64,000 nt of DNA. Origin: Pseudomonas sp. B21-023 (GTDB taxonomy: Bacteria; Pseudomonadota; Gammaproteobacteria; Pseudomonadales; Pseudomonadaceae). The position numbers were made by a program, and so were the translations under genes. Below the pieces are notes generated by a model that saw only the letters and a list, made by a program, of their open reading frames with translations, was not told where the DNA came from and made no database searches. The stretch lies in contig NZ_CP087190.1 in NCBI RefSeq assembly GCF_024749165.1, positions 2,825,501 through 2,889,500 of the forward strand. The letters run 5' to 3'. Below are positions 53,305 through 62,070 of this stretch, piece by piece (position 1 is the stretch's first letter; every line of letters starts with the position of its first letter).

Positions 53305-53523
53305 ATGAGCAGCATGCCCCCTGAACAAAACGAATACTTTTCGCAAGTGTTCAGTGCGGCGCAAAGATTGTATGGGGGTAATGTAGAGGCAGCCCGCCAC
53401 TGGATGAGAAGTCCTGTCAGGGGACTAGGTGGAAAGTCGCCTGCCTCCATGCTCACGACCAGAGAAGAAACAGACAGAGTTCTCGACTACATCACGCGCC
53501 TTGAACATGGATTTGTGTTCTGA
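53305..53523 (+). CDS. DUF2384 (ParS/MbcA-like) antitoxin domain, solitary
   Basis: 72 residues from ATG 53305 (TTAGGACATTTCC upstream). The sequence AAQRLYGGNVEAARHWMRSP, then LGGKSPASML and VLDYITRLEHG, matches the toxin-binding DUF2384 domain of ParS/Xre/MbcA antitoxins. It lacks the usual N-terminal HTH, and no RES-domain toxin gene is adjacent. It is either an antitoxin remnant or a stand-alone anti-toxin factor. Confidence 0.7.
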   Translation: MSSMPPEQNEYFSQVFSAAQRLYGGNVEAARHWMRSPVRGLGGKSPASMLTTREETDRVLDYITRLEHGFVF

Positions 53524-53606
53524 CCCGCCTGTTCGCGACTCCCCGGTAGCCGAGAGCAAAAACGACCTTTCCTCAACTTCTCTGCAACCGGATGATCCTC
53601 TGCAAT

Positions 53607-53732
53607 TTACCGCGCTGCATGAAGTGGGGAGGGAAGCCGCAGGAAGTCATCCCATAAAGGCGCATTCTTGCACCAGTACCCGGACTGCAGCGCCAGCTGA
53701 TCCACGGTCGCAAAGCTGCCTTCTTGAATCAT
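53607..53732 (-). CDS. Possible 41-residue protein or remnant
   Basis: Frame MIQEGSFATVDQLALQSGYW followed by CKNAPLWDDFLRLPSPLHAA. The text looks protein-like (helix, then tryptophan/aromatic motif) and lies in the 270-base gap before the ABC-3C ATPase, but is too short to place. It may be a truncated gene. Confidence 0.3.
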   Translation of the reverse strand: MIQEGSFATVDQLALQSGYWCKNAPLWDDFLRLPSPLHAAR

Positions 53733-53793
53733 CGAAAACCACGTTTCGCTGGCTCAGTATTAAGTCAGCGGAACGAGGCAAGTATTGGGAGTA

Positions 53794-56700
53794 TCAATCG
53801 GGACTGCGAGGAGCCGGTGATGAGTACCGGTCTACTGATAATTGGTTTTTCGCTGGCCATTGTGTTTCTACCGCTGTGACTCCCTCAGGGGTCGGCACGA
53901 GTGACCAGATGCGCGCCTCAATCCCATCATTCTGCAGCTTACGCATGAAATAACGAGCCTGAAGAGCGTCATGGGTGGCTATCACGACCTGAAAGCCATG
54001 ATCGATGATGTAATCCCGAAGCACATCGAAGACTGCCGCTGCATGCACCATGTCATGGTGCTGGGTGGGGTCGTCGAGAAGCAGTCCGCGCCAGGAAGAC
54101 CATGGATGATCAAGAGCCATGGACAATAGGAAGGTCAGCTGCAAATCTGTCAATTGGGCTTCGCTTGCTATGGCTGGTACCGGTGCTGAGCCCCCGTGAA
54201 GAGGCACTGAAACCTCGGCGCGTTCACTTCTCCAAGCAGTTCGAAAATCCAGATTCGTTCCGGTGAATCTTGGGTCTCTAACCACCCGCTTTAATAGTGC
54301 CTGCCAACGGGGTACAACTGCTAGCACGTGCTTTTGTACGTTGGCGATTTCAGCGGAAAGTGATTGGCTAAGTGATTCCATTGCCAGGGAAAGCATGGAG
54401 AGGCGCGTTAGGCTTGACTGCTTTGCCTCGATTCGATGATGAAGATCTGAGCTAAAGTCATCTTCAGAGAGTTCGCCGCGTCGCCGATCCAGCATACCTT
54501 GTGAGACACGTGCCTGTTCCAATTTGCTCCAAGCATCGATCTCGATTTTAATCGTCTGAAGCACCTCCGAATGGCGAGTCAGCTCACCCACCTTTGACTG
54601 CATCTGCGTCTCATGACCGCTCGCAACTTCAGCATTGGGATCACCATCGAACGAAAGTTGGCGCCATGAGGCTCGTACAGTGGCGAGGCGCGATTGGGCC
54701 TCAGTCAACTGTGTTTGAAGAGCGGCGACGGTATTCGTCAGCTCTGTCATCTGCACCTGCTGCCTGCTCAACGCAGATTGTTCAGTCGTCAACTTCGCAG
54801 ACAGGTCAGCGAGCAGAGCGGCGTTCTGCTTTTGAGCTAAAGACAACGCCTCCAGTGTCTGAGCTGGGGGCGCATCTGCGGTAATGGCTGCCAACGCTGC
54901 GGTCGCTTGCTCAAGTCTGACGGTGGCATTTGAGCGGGTTTGCCTGGCGGCATCCACGGCACGAACTGCTGCAGCGTAAGCCTTCTTGGCCAAGTCAAAT
55001 GCCTCAGGAGCTATCGGAGGTGCGAGATTACGCTGTTTCTCGTCAAGTTGGAGCTTTGCGACATCATTTGCATCTCTCCGCCGGCGAATGGAGTCTCTTG
55101 CGAGTGGCAAAGTATCACCGCCGAGCAGGGTGTTGGACTTAAGGTCGCTTAGCTCCAGCGCAATATCAGATAGCTGAACAGCTAACTCAACAAGCACACT
55201 TCGGCAAGCGATCAGCTCTGCTTCGACAGTTGCAACAGCCTTGTTGCACTCGTCCATCAACTTTTTCGACGTTTTGACAAGCTCAGCAGCTTGTACAACT
55301 TCTGGATCGAGAGTCTGCAAAGCCTTGGCCACTCGCTTTTGGAGAGCTTCAGCGCCGTGTTCTACACCGCAGAGAGGGCAGTCAATGCGGTCAGGGGGGA
55401 GGTGGGTCGCAATAGTCGCGACCGCACTGCGTATGGCATCAGCTGCCGAGGTTAGGGAATTGTGCCGATCCATGGCGGCCACTACCTCAGCATCTGCCAC
55501 AACCTGTGCCGTCTGAGCAGTTGCAAGTTTTTTCTTCAGTTGGCTCTCTTCTGCTTCCTGATCCCCCAAGGAGACTGAAATATCTACATTGAGCTGAAGT
55601 AGCTCCTCCCACCTGGCAATGAGTTCGCTCGCTGTCAACAAGTCTGCGTCCACCTGCAAGAGCGTCTTACGTTGCTCATTAATGAGGCGGTGCTGAACGT
55701 TGACCTGCTCATTGCCCTCGGTTTCGGTACGCGATTCCGCAGCCTTGACCTCCGCGTCGACGAGAACCTTATCCGCGCTCTCTAAAACTCGGCTACGTTC
55801 GGATACCAAATCTTTAGCCTGAGTCTCACTCCCATATCGGTTGATCTGCCGAATTATGGCGTCACGCTCGCGTTCTGCAGCGACCAGCTCGTTCTGTACT
55901 CGCTCATGACTGGCCGTGGCATTGCTCCGATCCTGCTTTTTGCGCGACAGCTCTGCGGCATTCGATGCGAGCTCGCTACTCAGTTGGTCGATACGGGTTT
56001 GCTCGGAGTCGAACCGTCCAATCAGGCCATCTACTTCTGCCAGCGCCTTAATCTGATCTTTGAGCCGTGCGAGTTTGGTTTGCACCAACTGCTCTAGCGC
56101 GCTGTGAACAGTTTCCAACCCATCCTGCCCCAGCGGTGGCGTTAACAAACCAGCGGGAAGTTGCTCCAGAGCTTGGGCCTGGCTTGCGATATCTGTGATG
56201 GATTCGCCGATATGCTCTCTGCTTCGAAGCGCCCCTTGTGACTGGGCCGCCGCCTGATCTCGGTCATGCTTCAAGCTCTGCCATTCGCTGAATTCAAGTT
56301 CAAGTGTTTCTAGCGAAGCTTTGGCCTGGTTCAGTTGCTCTGTGAGCGAGCGGCGAATACCTCCGAGCGCGCCGGTCACTTGTGAGCCGTCCCGCCCAAT
56401 TGGAAGTCGAGCCAGCTGTGAGCCAGCTACTTTCGCATCCGCTTGAACAAGCCAGTCTCGCTCTCTCTGATCCAGCAAGTGGGTAAGTCTGAGGAGAAAC
56501 GGAATGTCTTCAGGATCGGCTTCCGGGAATACCGTGCTTAAGTCACCTGACCGCTCTACCTCGCCAAGCTCTCCGATGTGAGCAGCGACATGGGTATCAC
56601 CAAAATCGAGGCTCACCCGAGCGGTACTTTGAGCGTCTCGAATGATCGGGAAAAGGTTGTCACCCAGTCGAGAAATTTTTCCCGTTAGCCCAAGCTCCAA

Positions 56701-56832
56701 AGCCTCGAAGACTGCGGTTTTCCCTGTCCCGTTAGGCGCCAGCAGGATAGTTGCTCCCCGACTAAATTCGATTTTGGTATCTATGCCAAATCGGCGAATG
56801 TTGGAAAGGGTGAGAGCCTTGAGCTGTTTCAT
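53794..56832 (-). CDS. ABC-3C system SMC-like ATPase
   Basis: 1012 residues. RecF/SMC-type N-terminus KALTLSNIRRFG with Walker A APNGTGKTA (32-40), very long coiled coils, a zinc hook with DCPLCGVEHG at about 484-493, and C-terminal Walker B RGLLLDDPTQHHDM and H-loop VVIATHDALQA. It is the last gene of a three-gene leftward operon with overlapping starts. The signature and neighbours fit ABC-three-component (ABC-3C) conflict systems, where the ATPase is thought to gate an effector on sensing foreign DNA. Confidence 0.85.
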   Translation of the reverse strand: MKQLKALTLSNIRRFGIDTKIEFSRGATILLAPNGTGKTAVFEALELGLTGKISRLGDNLFPIIRDAQSTARVSLDFGDTHVAAHIGELGEVERSGDLSTVFPEADPEDIPFLLRLTHLLDQRERDWLVQADAKVAGSQLARLPIGRDGSQVTGALGGIRRSLTEQLNQAKASLETLELEFSEWQSLKHDRDQAAAQSQGALRSREHIGESITDIASQAQALEQLPAGLLTPPLGQDGLETVHSALEQLVQTKLARLKDQIKALAEVDGLIGRFDSEQTRIDQLSSELASNAAELSRKKQDRSNATASHERVQNELVAAERERDAIIRQINRYGSETQAKDLVSERSRVLESADKVLVDAEVKAAESRTETEGNEQVNVQHRLINEQRKTLLQVDADLLTASELIARWEELLQLNVDISVSLGDQEAEESQLKKKLATAQTAQVVADAEVVAAMDRHNSLTSAADAIRSAVATIATHLPPDRIDCPLCGVEHGAEALQKRVAKALQTLDPEVVQAAELVKTSKKLMDECNKAVATVEAELIACRSVLVELAVQLSDIALELSDLKSNTLLGGDTLPLARDSIRRRRDANDVAKLQLDEKQRNLAPPIAPEAFDLAKKAYAAAVRAVDAARQTRSNATVRLEQATAALAAITADAPPAQTLEALSLAQKQNAALLADLSAKLTTEQSALSRQQVQMTELTNTVAALQTQLTEAQSRLATVRASWRQLSFDGDPNAEVASGHETQMQSKVGELTRHSEVLQTIKIEIDAWSKLEQARVSQGMLDRRRGELSEDDFSSDLHHRIEAKQSSLTRLSMLSLAMESLSQSLSAEIANVQKHVLAVVPRWQALLKRVVRDPRFTGTNLDFRTAWRSERAEVSVPLHGGSAPVPAIASEAQLTDLQLTFLLSMALDHPWSSWRGLLLDDPTQHHDMVHAAAVFDVLRDYIIDHGFQVVIATHDALQARYFMRKLQNDGIEARIWSLVPTPEGVTAVETQWPAKNQLSVDRYSSPAPRSPD

Positions 56833-57446
56833 TGGAAGTCCTCGTCACCATAAGCCACACGCTTCAGCGCATCAGCAATCTCAGCGCCCGCCATCCCGGA
56901 AAGCAGCAATCCATGCCACTCCGGAAGATGAGGTTCAACCCACGAGTGGGATTTTTTCAGCGAATCCAAGGCCGCTAACAGGGGGTCAGTGATACCGTCC
57001 GAGGTGCCTGCTGGAGCTAAGGCTGCCAGGAAGCTTCGGTCAAGAAAGGAACTGACATCCTCCTCCTGTCTCGCCACTACTTTTCTGCAAAAGCGGTCAT
57101 CCGTTTCCAGACGGGCTGCGTCTTCCGAAGCAATACCATCGATGAGCAGAAACATATAAAGGTCAGCTGTCTGCGGTTCGGGAAGCATGTCTCGCACGTC
57201 TGCAGCCCATCGGAAAGCCCCCTGGATACTTACGGGTTCGAAAGGAAAGGCTGCGATCAAGACCGTTCGCCATCCCGCAGTGTTCTGGTTGACGCGCTTG
57301 AGCTGAATGGTCTGAAACTCGATTTCGGCTAAGGGTGACGCCAGGTCAACCGATTCGGGCGGGGAAACATCATAGCGGCCTTCAGCCCGCTGCCGAACGG
57401 CTGAAACCAACTCTGAGATGTCTATCATTTCAGATTCCTTCCACAT
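56829..57446 (-). CDS. ABC-3C middle component
   Basis: 205 residues, all-soluble, starting MWKESEMIDISELVSAVRQR (ATG 57446) or at MIDISEL 18 bases later. Its stop overlaps the ATPase start (ATGA) and its start overlaps the effector's end by 17 bases. Position, length and helical composition match the middle component of ABC-3C systems; no catalytic motif is seen. Assignment rests on the operon context. Confidence 0.68.
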   Translation of the reverse strand: MWKESEMIDISELVSAVRQRAEGRYDVSPPESVDLASPLAEIEFQTIQLKRVNQNTAGWRTVLIAAFPFEPVSIQGAFRWAADVRDMLPEPQTADLYMFLLIDGIASEDAARLETDDRFCRKVVARQEEDVSSFLDRSFLAALAPAGTSDGITDPLLAALDSLKKSHSWVEPHLPEWHGLLLSGMAGAEIADALKRVAYGDEDFQ

Positions 57447-59394
57447 GCGACTGAATGGCTGACTGGCGCGTAGCCACTCGCTCTTGCAATTGTTTTGAAA
57501 AGTGCTGTCGTACAGAGGCTAACGTGCCACCCCGCAGATGCTTGAACAGTCCAGACCGGGTGACCACCAGGAGAGGCTGGCGCTCAACGGCCATGCTGTT
57601 GAATGCCTCTGCGTCGTCAGCCATGCCTGCATCCATCAGATCTGAGGGGGAGGCGCTGATGCCTGACAGAATTACGACGGGGGGAGGCGATGGGCCTATC
57701 ACTGTCATCAAGTGGTCATCAGATAGCTCGCGGACTAGCGGCGCTTGTCCTGAAGGGCCAGACCAATACCGGAGAGCGAGACTTAACACACGGCCGGCAT
57801 CGGGGAAGCAGTCCCAGCCAGTGTTGGTACCCCCCAAGCCCACTGCAACCAGGAGCAACGTTTCAACCGCCGTGACCAGCAGATCCAAGGTTCGAGGGCC
57901 AAGGCGTAACGCATGCTTTGAGTTCTTACCTTCGGTTTCGGGATAAAGCAGTTGCTCCAGAAATCTCCGGCGGCTATCAGGGGCATTAGTGAAGCCAGTT
58001 ACCCACTCCCGCCAAACTGCCTCCATCGCGTCCATAAGGTCTGGGTCAGAAATGGTAACGAGCTTGTCCGAGACACCTTGGATCAAACGTTTCCATACCA
58101 AGTCATCCATCGCATTTGCGAGCGCTTCAGCCTCATCGCAAGCGTCGCGAAGCGTTTTAAATTCTTTATCCAAAGCGCAAGCCAGGCGTTCAGGGTTATC
58201 AATCCACGGCAAATTGCTGAGATCAGTCTCAGCAGATCCGAAGGTGTGGCCCACTTCATGCCCAACACTAGCGCGCCACGCCACCTCGTCCAACATCAAA
58301 CTCTGGCTTCCGTGAGGGAGGTGCAGCGCCATACGCAGAATTGCTGACGGAAGAGTAAGATTGGCACCGATTGCGGGTTTGTACGGGGCGTAGATTCTAA
58401 GCTTTCGATTACCGGCCTCACTGCTCCACAAATGCTCGACGACTCCCGCTGCTGACCTTGGCACAAGACTGCCCAAGTCATGCGTGCCAGCAAATGACCA
58501 TACCTTGCCGCCGAGCTTCACCTCATCGCTTAACAAGTACTGAGCCCAGGTTACGATGTCCGAACGAAGGCCATCTTCGAGCTCTCGGATCGCCGCATGA
58601 CATCCCAGCGCTGAAACATCTGAGGTATGGCCTGTGATGTAGGTAATGAGCCGCTCCAGCGTTCGCTTGGGATCAGCAAAATGGCGACCTAAGGTCGCCT
58701 GACAGCGTTGCTCCAGAGCTGCATCATTACCGACACAGACAATGGTGACTCGGCGCAGAGTGTCGCTGATCTGGGCCCAGCTCTCAAAACCACACCAAGT
58801 TGTCAGCCAAGTGAAGACTCGCTGTGTTGGGCCGTCTTTTCGATCCGCAAGCTCAGTCAGGTTGAGCCCATCTTGGCGGCAAATTTTACACAGCTCATCG
58901 AGATGGTTGATTGTGAGCCCGTCTTTGATCTTCAGCTCTGCGCCCACCAGCGTTAACTGGAAAATCCGATCGGGTACGGTCGCGAACGTACCCTTTCGGG
59001 CATGGTTCGCCAGACTAGCGAAAGCAGTGTCGAGGACGGAGTCGGGCTTCTTTGGTTTCGGAGCCTTCAGAGAGGCCTTGGACAAGGTAGGGTCAGGATC
59101 CTCGACCGGCTGCAAGTATTTTTTACCTTTCGCGCAGCTGGCCAAGTACTTCGCCTTGTCAGCGTCCTTGATGCAAAAATTAGTAGTCTGTCGTTTGATC
59201 TGAAGGTGCTCTAGAGAGCGCTCTTCATGTTGGATCACTACGTCATCCCATTCCTCAATTCCGCCCGTCTCGGCACCAATCGAGATAGGAGCGCGGCGGC
59301 CGTCGAGGAACTTCTCCAGCATCTCGGACAGCCTTTGAGCGATCACCAACTTCTCGTAGTGAGACTTCTGCTCAAGCCGGAACCTTCTGATCAT
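57430..59394 (-). CDS. ABC-3C effector with nuclease-like N-terminus and HEVGH motif
   Basis: 654 residues, first gene of the operon. Residues about 40-70 (GGIEEWDDVVIQHEERSLEH, then LQIKRQ) resemble the D...QxK core of DUF4297/Cap4-like restriction nucleases: D51, Q65, K67. Residues about 375-390 read SVGHEVGHTFGSAE, an exact HExxH zinc-metalloprotease-style motif (H379-H383), which is unexpected here. The C-terminal ~250 residues likely bind the middle component. Either a nuclease, a protease or both could be the output; see findings. Confidence 0.72.
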   Translation of the reverse strand: MIRRFRLEQKSHYEKLVIAQRLSEMLEKFLDGRRAPISIGAETGGIEEWDDVVIQHEERSLEHLQIKRQTTNFCIKDADKAKYLASCAKGKKYLQPVEDPDPTLSKASLKAPKPKKPDSVLDTAFASLANHARKGTFATVPDRIFQLTLVGAELKIKDGLTINHLDELCKICRQDGLNLTELADRKDGPTQRVFTWLTTWCGFESWAQISDTLRRVTIVCVGNDAALEQRCQATLGRHFADPKRTLERLITYITGHTSDVSALGCHAAIRELEDGLRSDIVTWAQYLLSDEVKLGGKVWSFAGTHDLGSLVPRSAAGVVEHLWSSEAGNRKLRIYAPYKPAIGANLTLPSAILRMALHLPHGSQSLMLDEVAWRASVGHEVGHTFGSAETDLSNLPWIDNPERLACALDKEFKTLRDACDEAEALANAMDDLVWKRLIQGVSDKLVTISDPDLMDAMEAVWREWVTGFTNAPDSRRRFLEQLLYPETEGKNSKHALRLGPRTLDLLVTAVETLLLVAVGLGGTNTGWDCFPDAGRVLSLALRYWSGPSGQAPLVRELSDDHLMTVIGPSPPPVVILSGISASPSDLMDAGMADDAEAFNSMAVERQPLLVVTRSGLFKHLRGGTLASVRQHFSKQLQERVATRQSAIQSHVEGI

Positions 59395-59884
59395 ACTGAC
59401 ATCCCTTCAACCAATCCTAACCTTGCCAGAGGCGCTGGCAGTTGGCCACATCCTAGCAATATGTGTGAGTTAGAAGGGTACAGATTGAGAATTTTCGATC
59501 ACTAAATTATTTCCGTAGCTTTTCTGCACCCTTGATACCTATCCAGGCGAAGGCTGCACTACACCATCCTAGGGTTGGGGGAGGTTGATCGCTTCCAAGA
59601 CAGAAATTGTCGGGTAACGGAGTGACAACGAGAGGCGAAGGGCAACGCTCAAGGCAGTTGGAAGGTCAATTCTGCAGATAGTGACGTAGTTCAGCTTAGG
59701 CCCGTAGGTGGGCTCTGGGAGCGCATAGACGCGCTTTGTAGCACAGCGAACGTCATAGAGATACGGTTCCAAGCAGCTGCTTCCTGCAGATGCCGAAGTG
59801 CTCAAGATTCGTGAGGTAAAGGCCGTCGTTTCGAGACGTGTGGCCCGATGCAGAAACAAGCATCAGGCCACTCCGGTGATAGCA
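59395..59884. other. Non-coding stretch
   Basis: About 490 bases between the ABC-3C operon start and the cyclase pseudogene. Several short frames on both strands, none recognisable. The ABC-3C promoter should lie in its left part. Confidence 0.4.
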
Positions 59885-60681
59885 TCAGAAGCGATCATCA
59901 TCCAGCAGCGCTACAGCCCGGACAAATCCTGCGGACGCATGCCTGATTTTGTAAGGGAAGCATGAAATCTAGAACCCAGATTGAAGGGAGCTGATCCAGG
60001 TTTGCCAGCTTTTCCATTTGACCGTAGCCTATGTCGCGACCGGCTTTGTGGCCCTCCCAGACAATTGATGCATCCCCAGTCTGTGCGAAGCGCTCGCGGG
60101 TAAACTTGAAGGGCGCATCCCAACTCCATGCGTCCGTTCCAACGACCCGAACCCCTTTTTCAAGAAGGTATAAGGTCGCATCGCGCCCCATCCCAACACC
60201 TGCATCGAGATAGCCAGGTTGCCCCAAAAGGCTTCCGGCGCGGGCATTGATCACAACGATCTCCAGTGGCTGTATCTCGTGATCAATGCGCTTCAATTCA
60301 GCCTCTACATCGGCAACGCTCACGACATACCCATCTGGCAAGTGGCGAAAGTCCAATTTGACGCCTGGCGTCAAGCACCACTCCAGAGGCAGCTCATCGA
60401 TCCCGTAGGGGGGGCTTTCCACCATCCGTTGTCGAGGCATAGTGCCAAGGCGCATCCATGTGCATACCGCTGTGCGTGGTGATACTTAGCCGTTCTGCTG
60501 CCCACGACTCGTTTCCAGGCAAATCCTCCTTGCGAAGCCCTGGGAACATCGCGGCCATCTCTGGCCACCCCTGCTGATGATCCATGTAGTCAATCTTGGG
60601 CAGTAGGGGTGGTGGATCTGTATACGGGTTGTTGTCCAGGCTGACCGAGAGGTCGAGCATGCGAAATTTAGCCAAGTTCAT
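59885..60681 (-). pseudogene. Cyclase-family (kynurenine-formamidase-like) hydrolase, multiply broken
   Basis: The reading begins MNLAKFRMLDLSVSLDNNPY at 60681 and reaches THSGMHMDAPWHY, the metal-binding HxGTHxDxPxH-type motif. A C7 run (60408-60414, complement) then shifts the frame; with six C's it would continue as PPYGIDELPLEW...GVRVVGTDAWSWDAP. Near 60000 a second shift occurs, and the true C-terminus (ISCFPYKIRHASAGFVRAVA) is in a third frame right after an in-frame TAG. Three lesions mean a dead gene. The family hydrolyses cyclic or formylated amides. Confidence 0.85.
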
Positions 60682-60817
60682 GAGTAGTAATCCCTACTTC
60701 CGTGCTCTTGGGACGTGTGAAGGGTGGGTAGCCGACATAGGAGCCAGGTACGAATGTACTTTGGTGCGATTCCAGTTTAGAAATTCTCCTTCTCGTCAGG
60801 TCGCTCAAGGAGACCGC

Positions 60818-61936
60818 ATGTATAAGAACGTAAGTTTTACGGCCCGCGAGCTATTCGATCGAGCCTGGTCTACACCGGTTCTGAGGCTGGCGCGGGAGAT
60901 TGGTGTTTCAGATGTCGCGCTGAGCAAGGGATGCAGGAAGGCTGGCATTTCACTGCCGCCTCGTGGACATTGGGCCAAGCCCGCCGAGAACCGCCCCAGC
61001 AAGCCCGCTCCGCCGAACTCTACCGAGCTGATTACGTTTCGCGTATTGGACAGGACGATGCTACCTCCAGCGCCGCCCAAACCGCCCAGCACTCCCAAGC
61101 TAGAGAAACTCAGTGTGCCGGACAAGTTAATAGACCCCCACCCGCTGGTGCGTAAATGGCTCCAGGCTGTCAGGGCTGCGAAGGATGTTGAAGGACGGGT
61201 GGAGCTACGGCGCGAGCGGGTGTTGTATACCCGTATTTCGCGTGACATGGTCGATCGCGCTGCATTGCTTCTGGACGCCTTGATAAAAGACAGCTCAAAA
61301 CGCGGATGCAGTTGGGCAGTGGATGATCACAACCGAACCACGGTAACGTTCGACGGGGAGATGGTATACGTGACCCTGCGAGAGCGTATTGCAAAAGCAG
61401 TGAAACCTCCGCCACCCCCAGAGCCCCGGCCCAGGCGGCGCCGGATGCGTGAGCCGGTGATGTGGTTGGGGCGACGGGAAATCTACGTCTATAGCTCGAC
61501 TGGCGAATTGACGCTGATTGCTCAAGAAAAGCCAGACGTAGGATCGCAGAGGAGCTGGACAGACAGTAAGACGGGCCACCTGGAAGACAAACTTCATCAG
61601 TTCTGCACAGGTCTCGCCAAAGTAATAGAGCGGATGAGAGCGTATCGGGCGAGCATGGAGGAGTGGCGCCGTCAGCGTGAGAGTGAAGAAGCCATTCGAC
61701 GCCAAGCCATCATGAAAGCAGAGCACCAGCGAGCGCTGCAGCTGCGTTTAGTGGAGAACATGGAGAAGTGGGAGCAAGCGGTACGCCTGAGAAGGTTCAT
61801 TGATGCCGTAGCAGCTGGCATTGGCGAGGTCAGCGAGGAGGAGGGGCGTCATGTGAAGGCGTGGGTAGAGTGGGCGAGGGAGCACGTCGATGTACTCGAC
61901 CCACTAGGCAAAAACGCCACCACCTCACTTGACTGA
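60818..61936 (+). CDS. Protein of unknown function with N-terminal HTH-like region
   Basis: 372 residues from ATG 60818 (CAAGGAGACCGC upstream). Residues about 8-45 (ARELFDRAWSTPVLRLAREI, then GVSDVALSKGCRKAGI and PPRGHWAK) look like a helix-turn-helix. A proline-rich basic linker PPPPPEPRPRRRR follows at about 197-210, then a coiled C-terminal half. Proteins of this shape are common in islands next to phage-defence genes, but no function is known to me. Confidence 0.72.
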   Translation: MYKNVSFTARELFDRAWSTPVLRLAREIGVSDVALSKGCRKAGISLPPRGHWAKPAENRPSKPAPPNSTELITFRVLDRTMLPPAPPKPPSTPKLEKLSVPDKLIDPHPLVRKWLQAVRAAKDVEGRVELRRERVLYTRISRDMVDRAALLLDALIKDSSKRGCSWAVDDHNRTTVTFDGEMVYVTLRERIAKAVKPPPPPEPRPRRRRMREPVMWLGRREIYVYSSTGELTLIAQEKPDVGSQRSWTDSKTGHLEDKLHQFCTGLAKVIERMRAYRASMEEWRRQRESEEAIRRQAIMKAEHQRALQLRLVENMEKWEQAVRLRRFIDAVAAGIGEVSEEEGRHVKAWVEWAREHVDVLDPLGKNATTSLD

Positions 61937-61947
61937 GCGAAACCCAG

Positions 61948-61979
61948 GGCGCCGCTGTACTCTTCTAAAAAGAGCGCCC
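61948..61979 (+). terminator. Stem-loop after the HTH-like gene
   Basis: GGGCGC pairs with GCGCCC, with an inner CTCTT/AAGAG stem separated by a bulge. It starts 12 bases after the stop at 61936. Confidence 0.5.
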
Positions 61980-62070
61980 ATATGGGGTGCCCTCAGGCGA
62001 CCGACCATGCCGCGCGCTTGGTTAGGATAGTTGCCGGAGTGCCAAATCAGGTTGACTGTAAACCACTTTT

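Noticed and set aside
53656..53666. AAAGGCGCATT matching the transposon-end repeat
   Set aside because: A single 11-base match without the GGCGGGTAAA half or neighbouring copies; probably chance.
59385..59405. TGACA followed by TCCCT as the possible right end and target duplication of the Tni element
   Set aside because: Only five end bases and five flank bases match, there are no copies of the 20-bp repeats inside, and it falls on the ABC-3C effector start codon.
60408..60414. C7 tract as a phase-variation switch in the cyclase gene
   Set aside because: Two further lesions downstream mean that changing the tract would not restore the protein.
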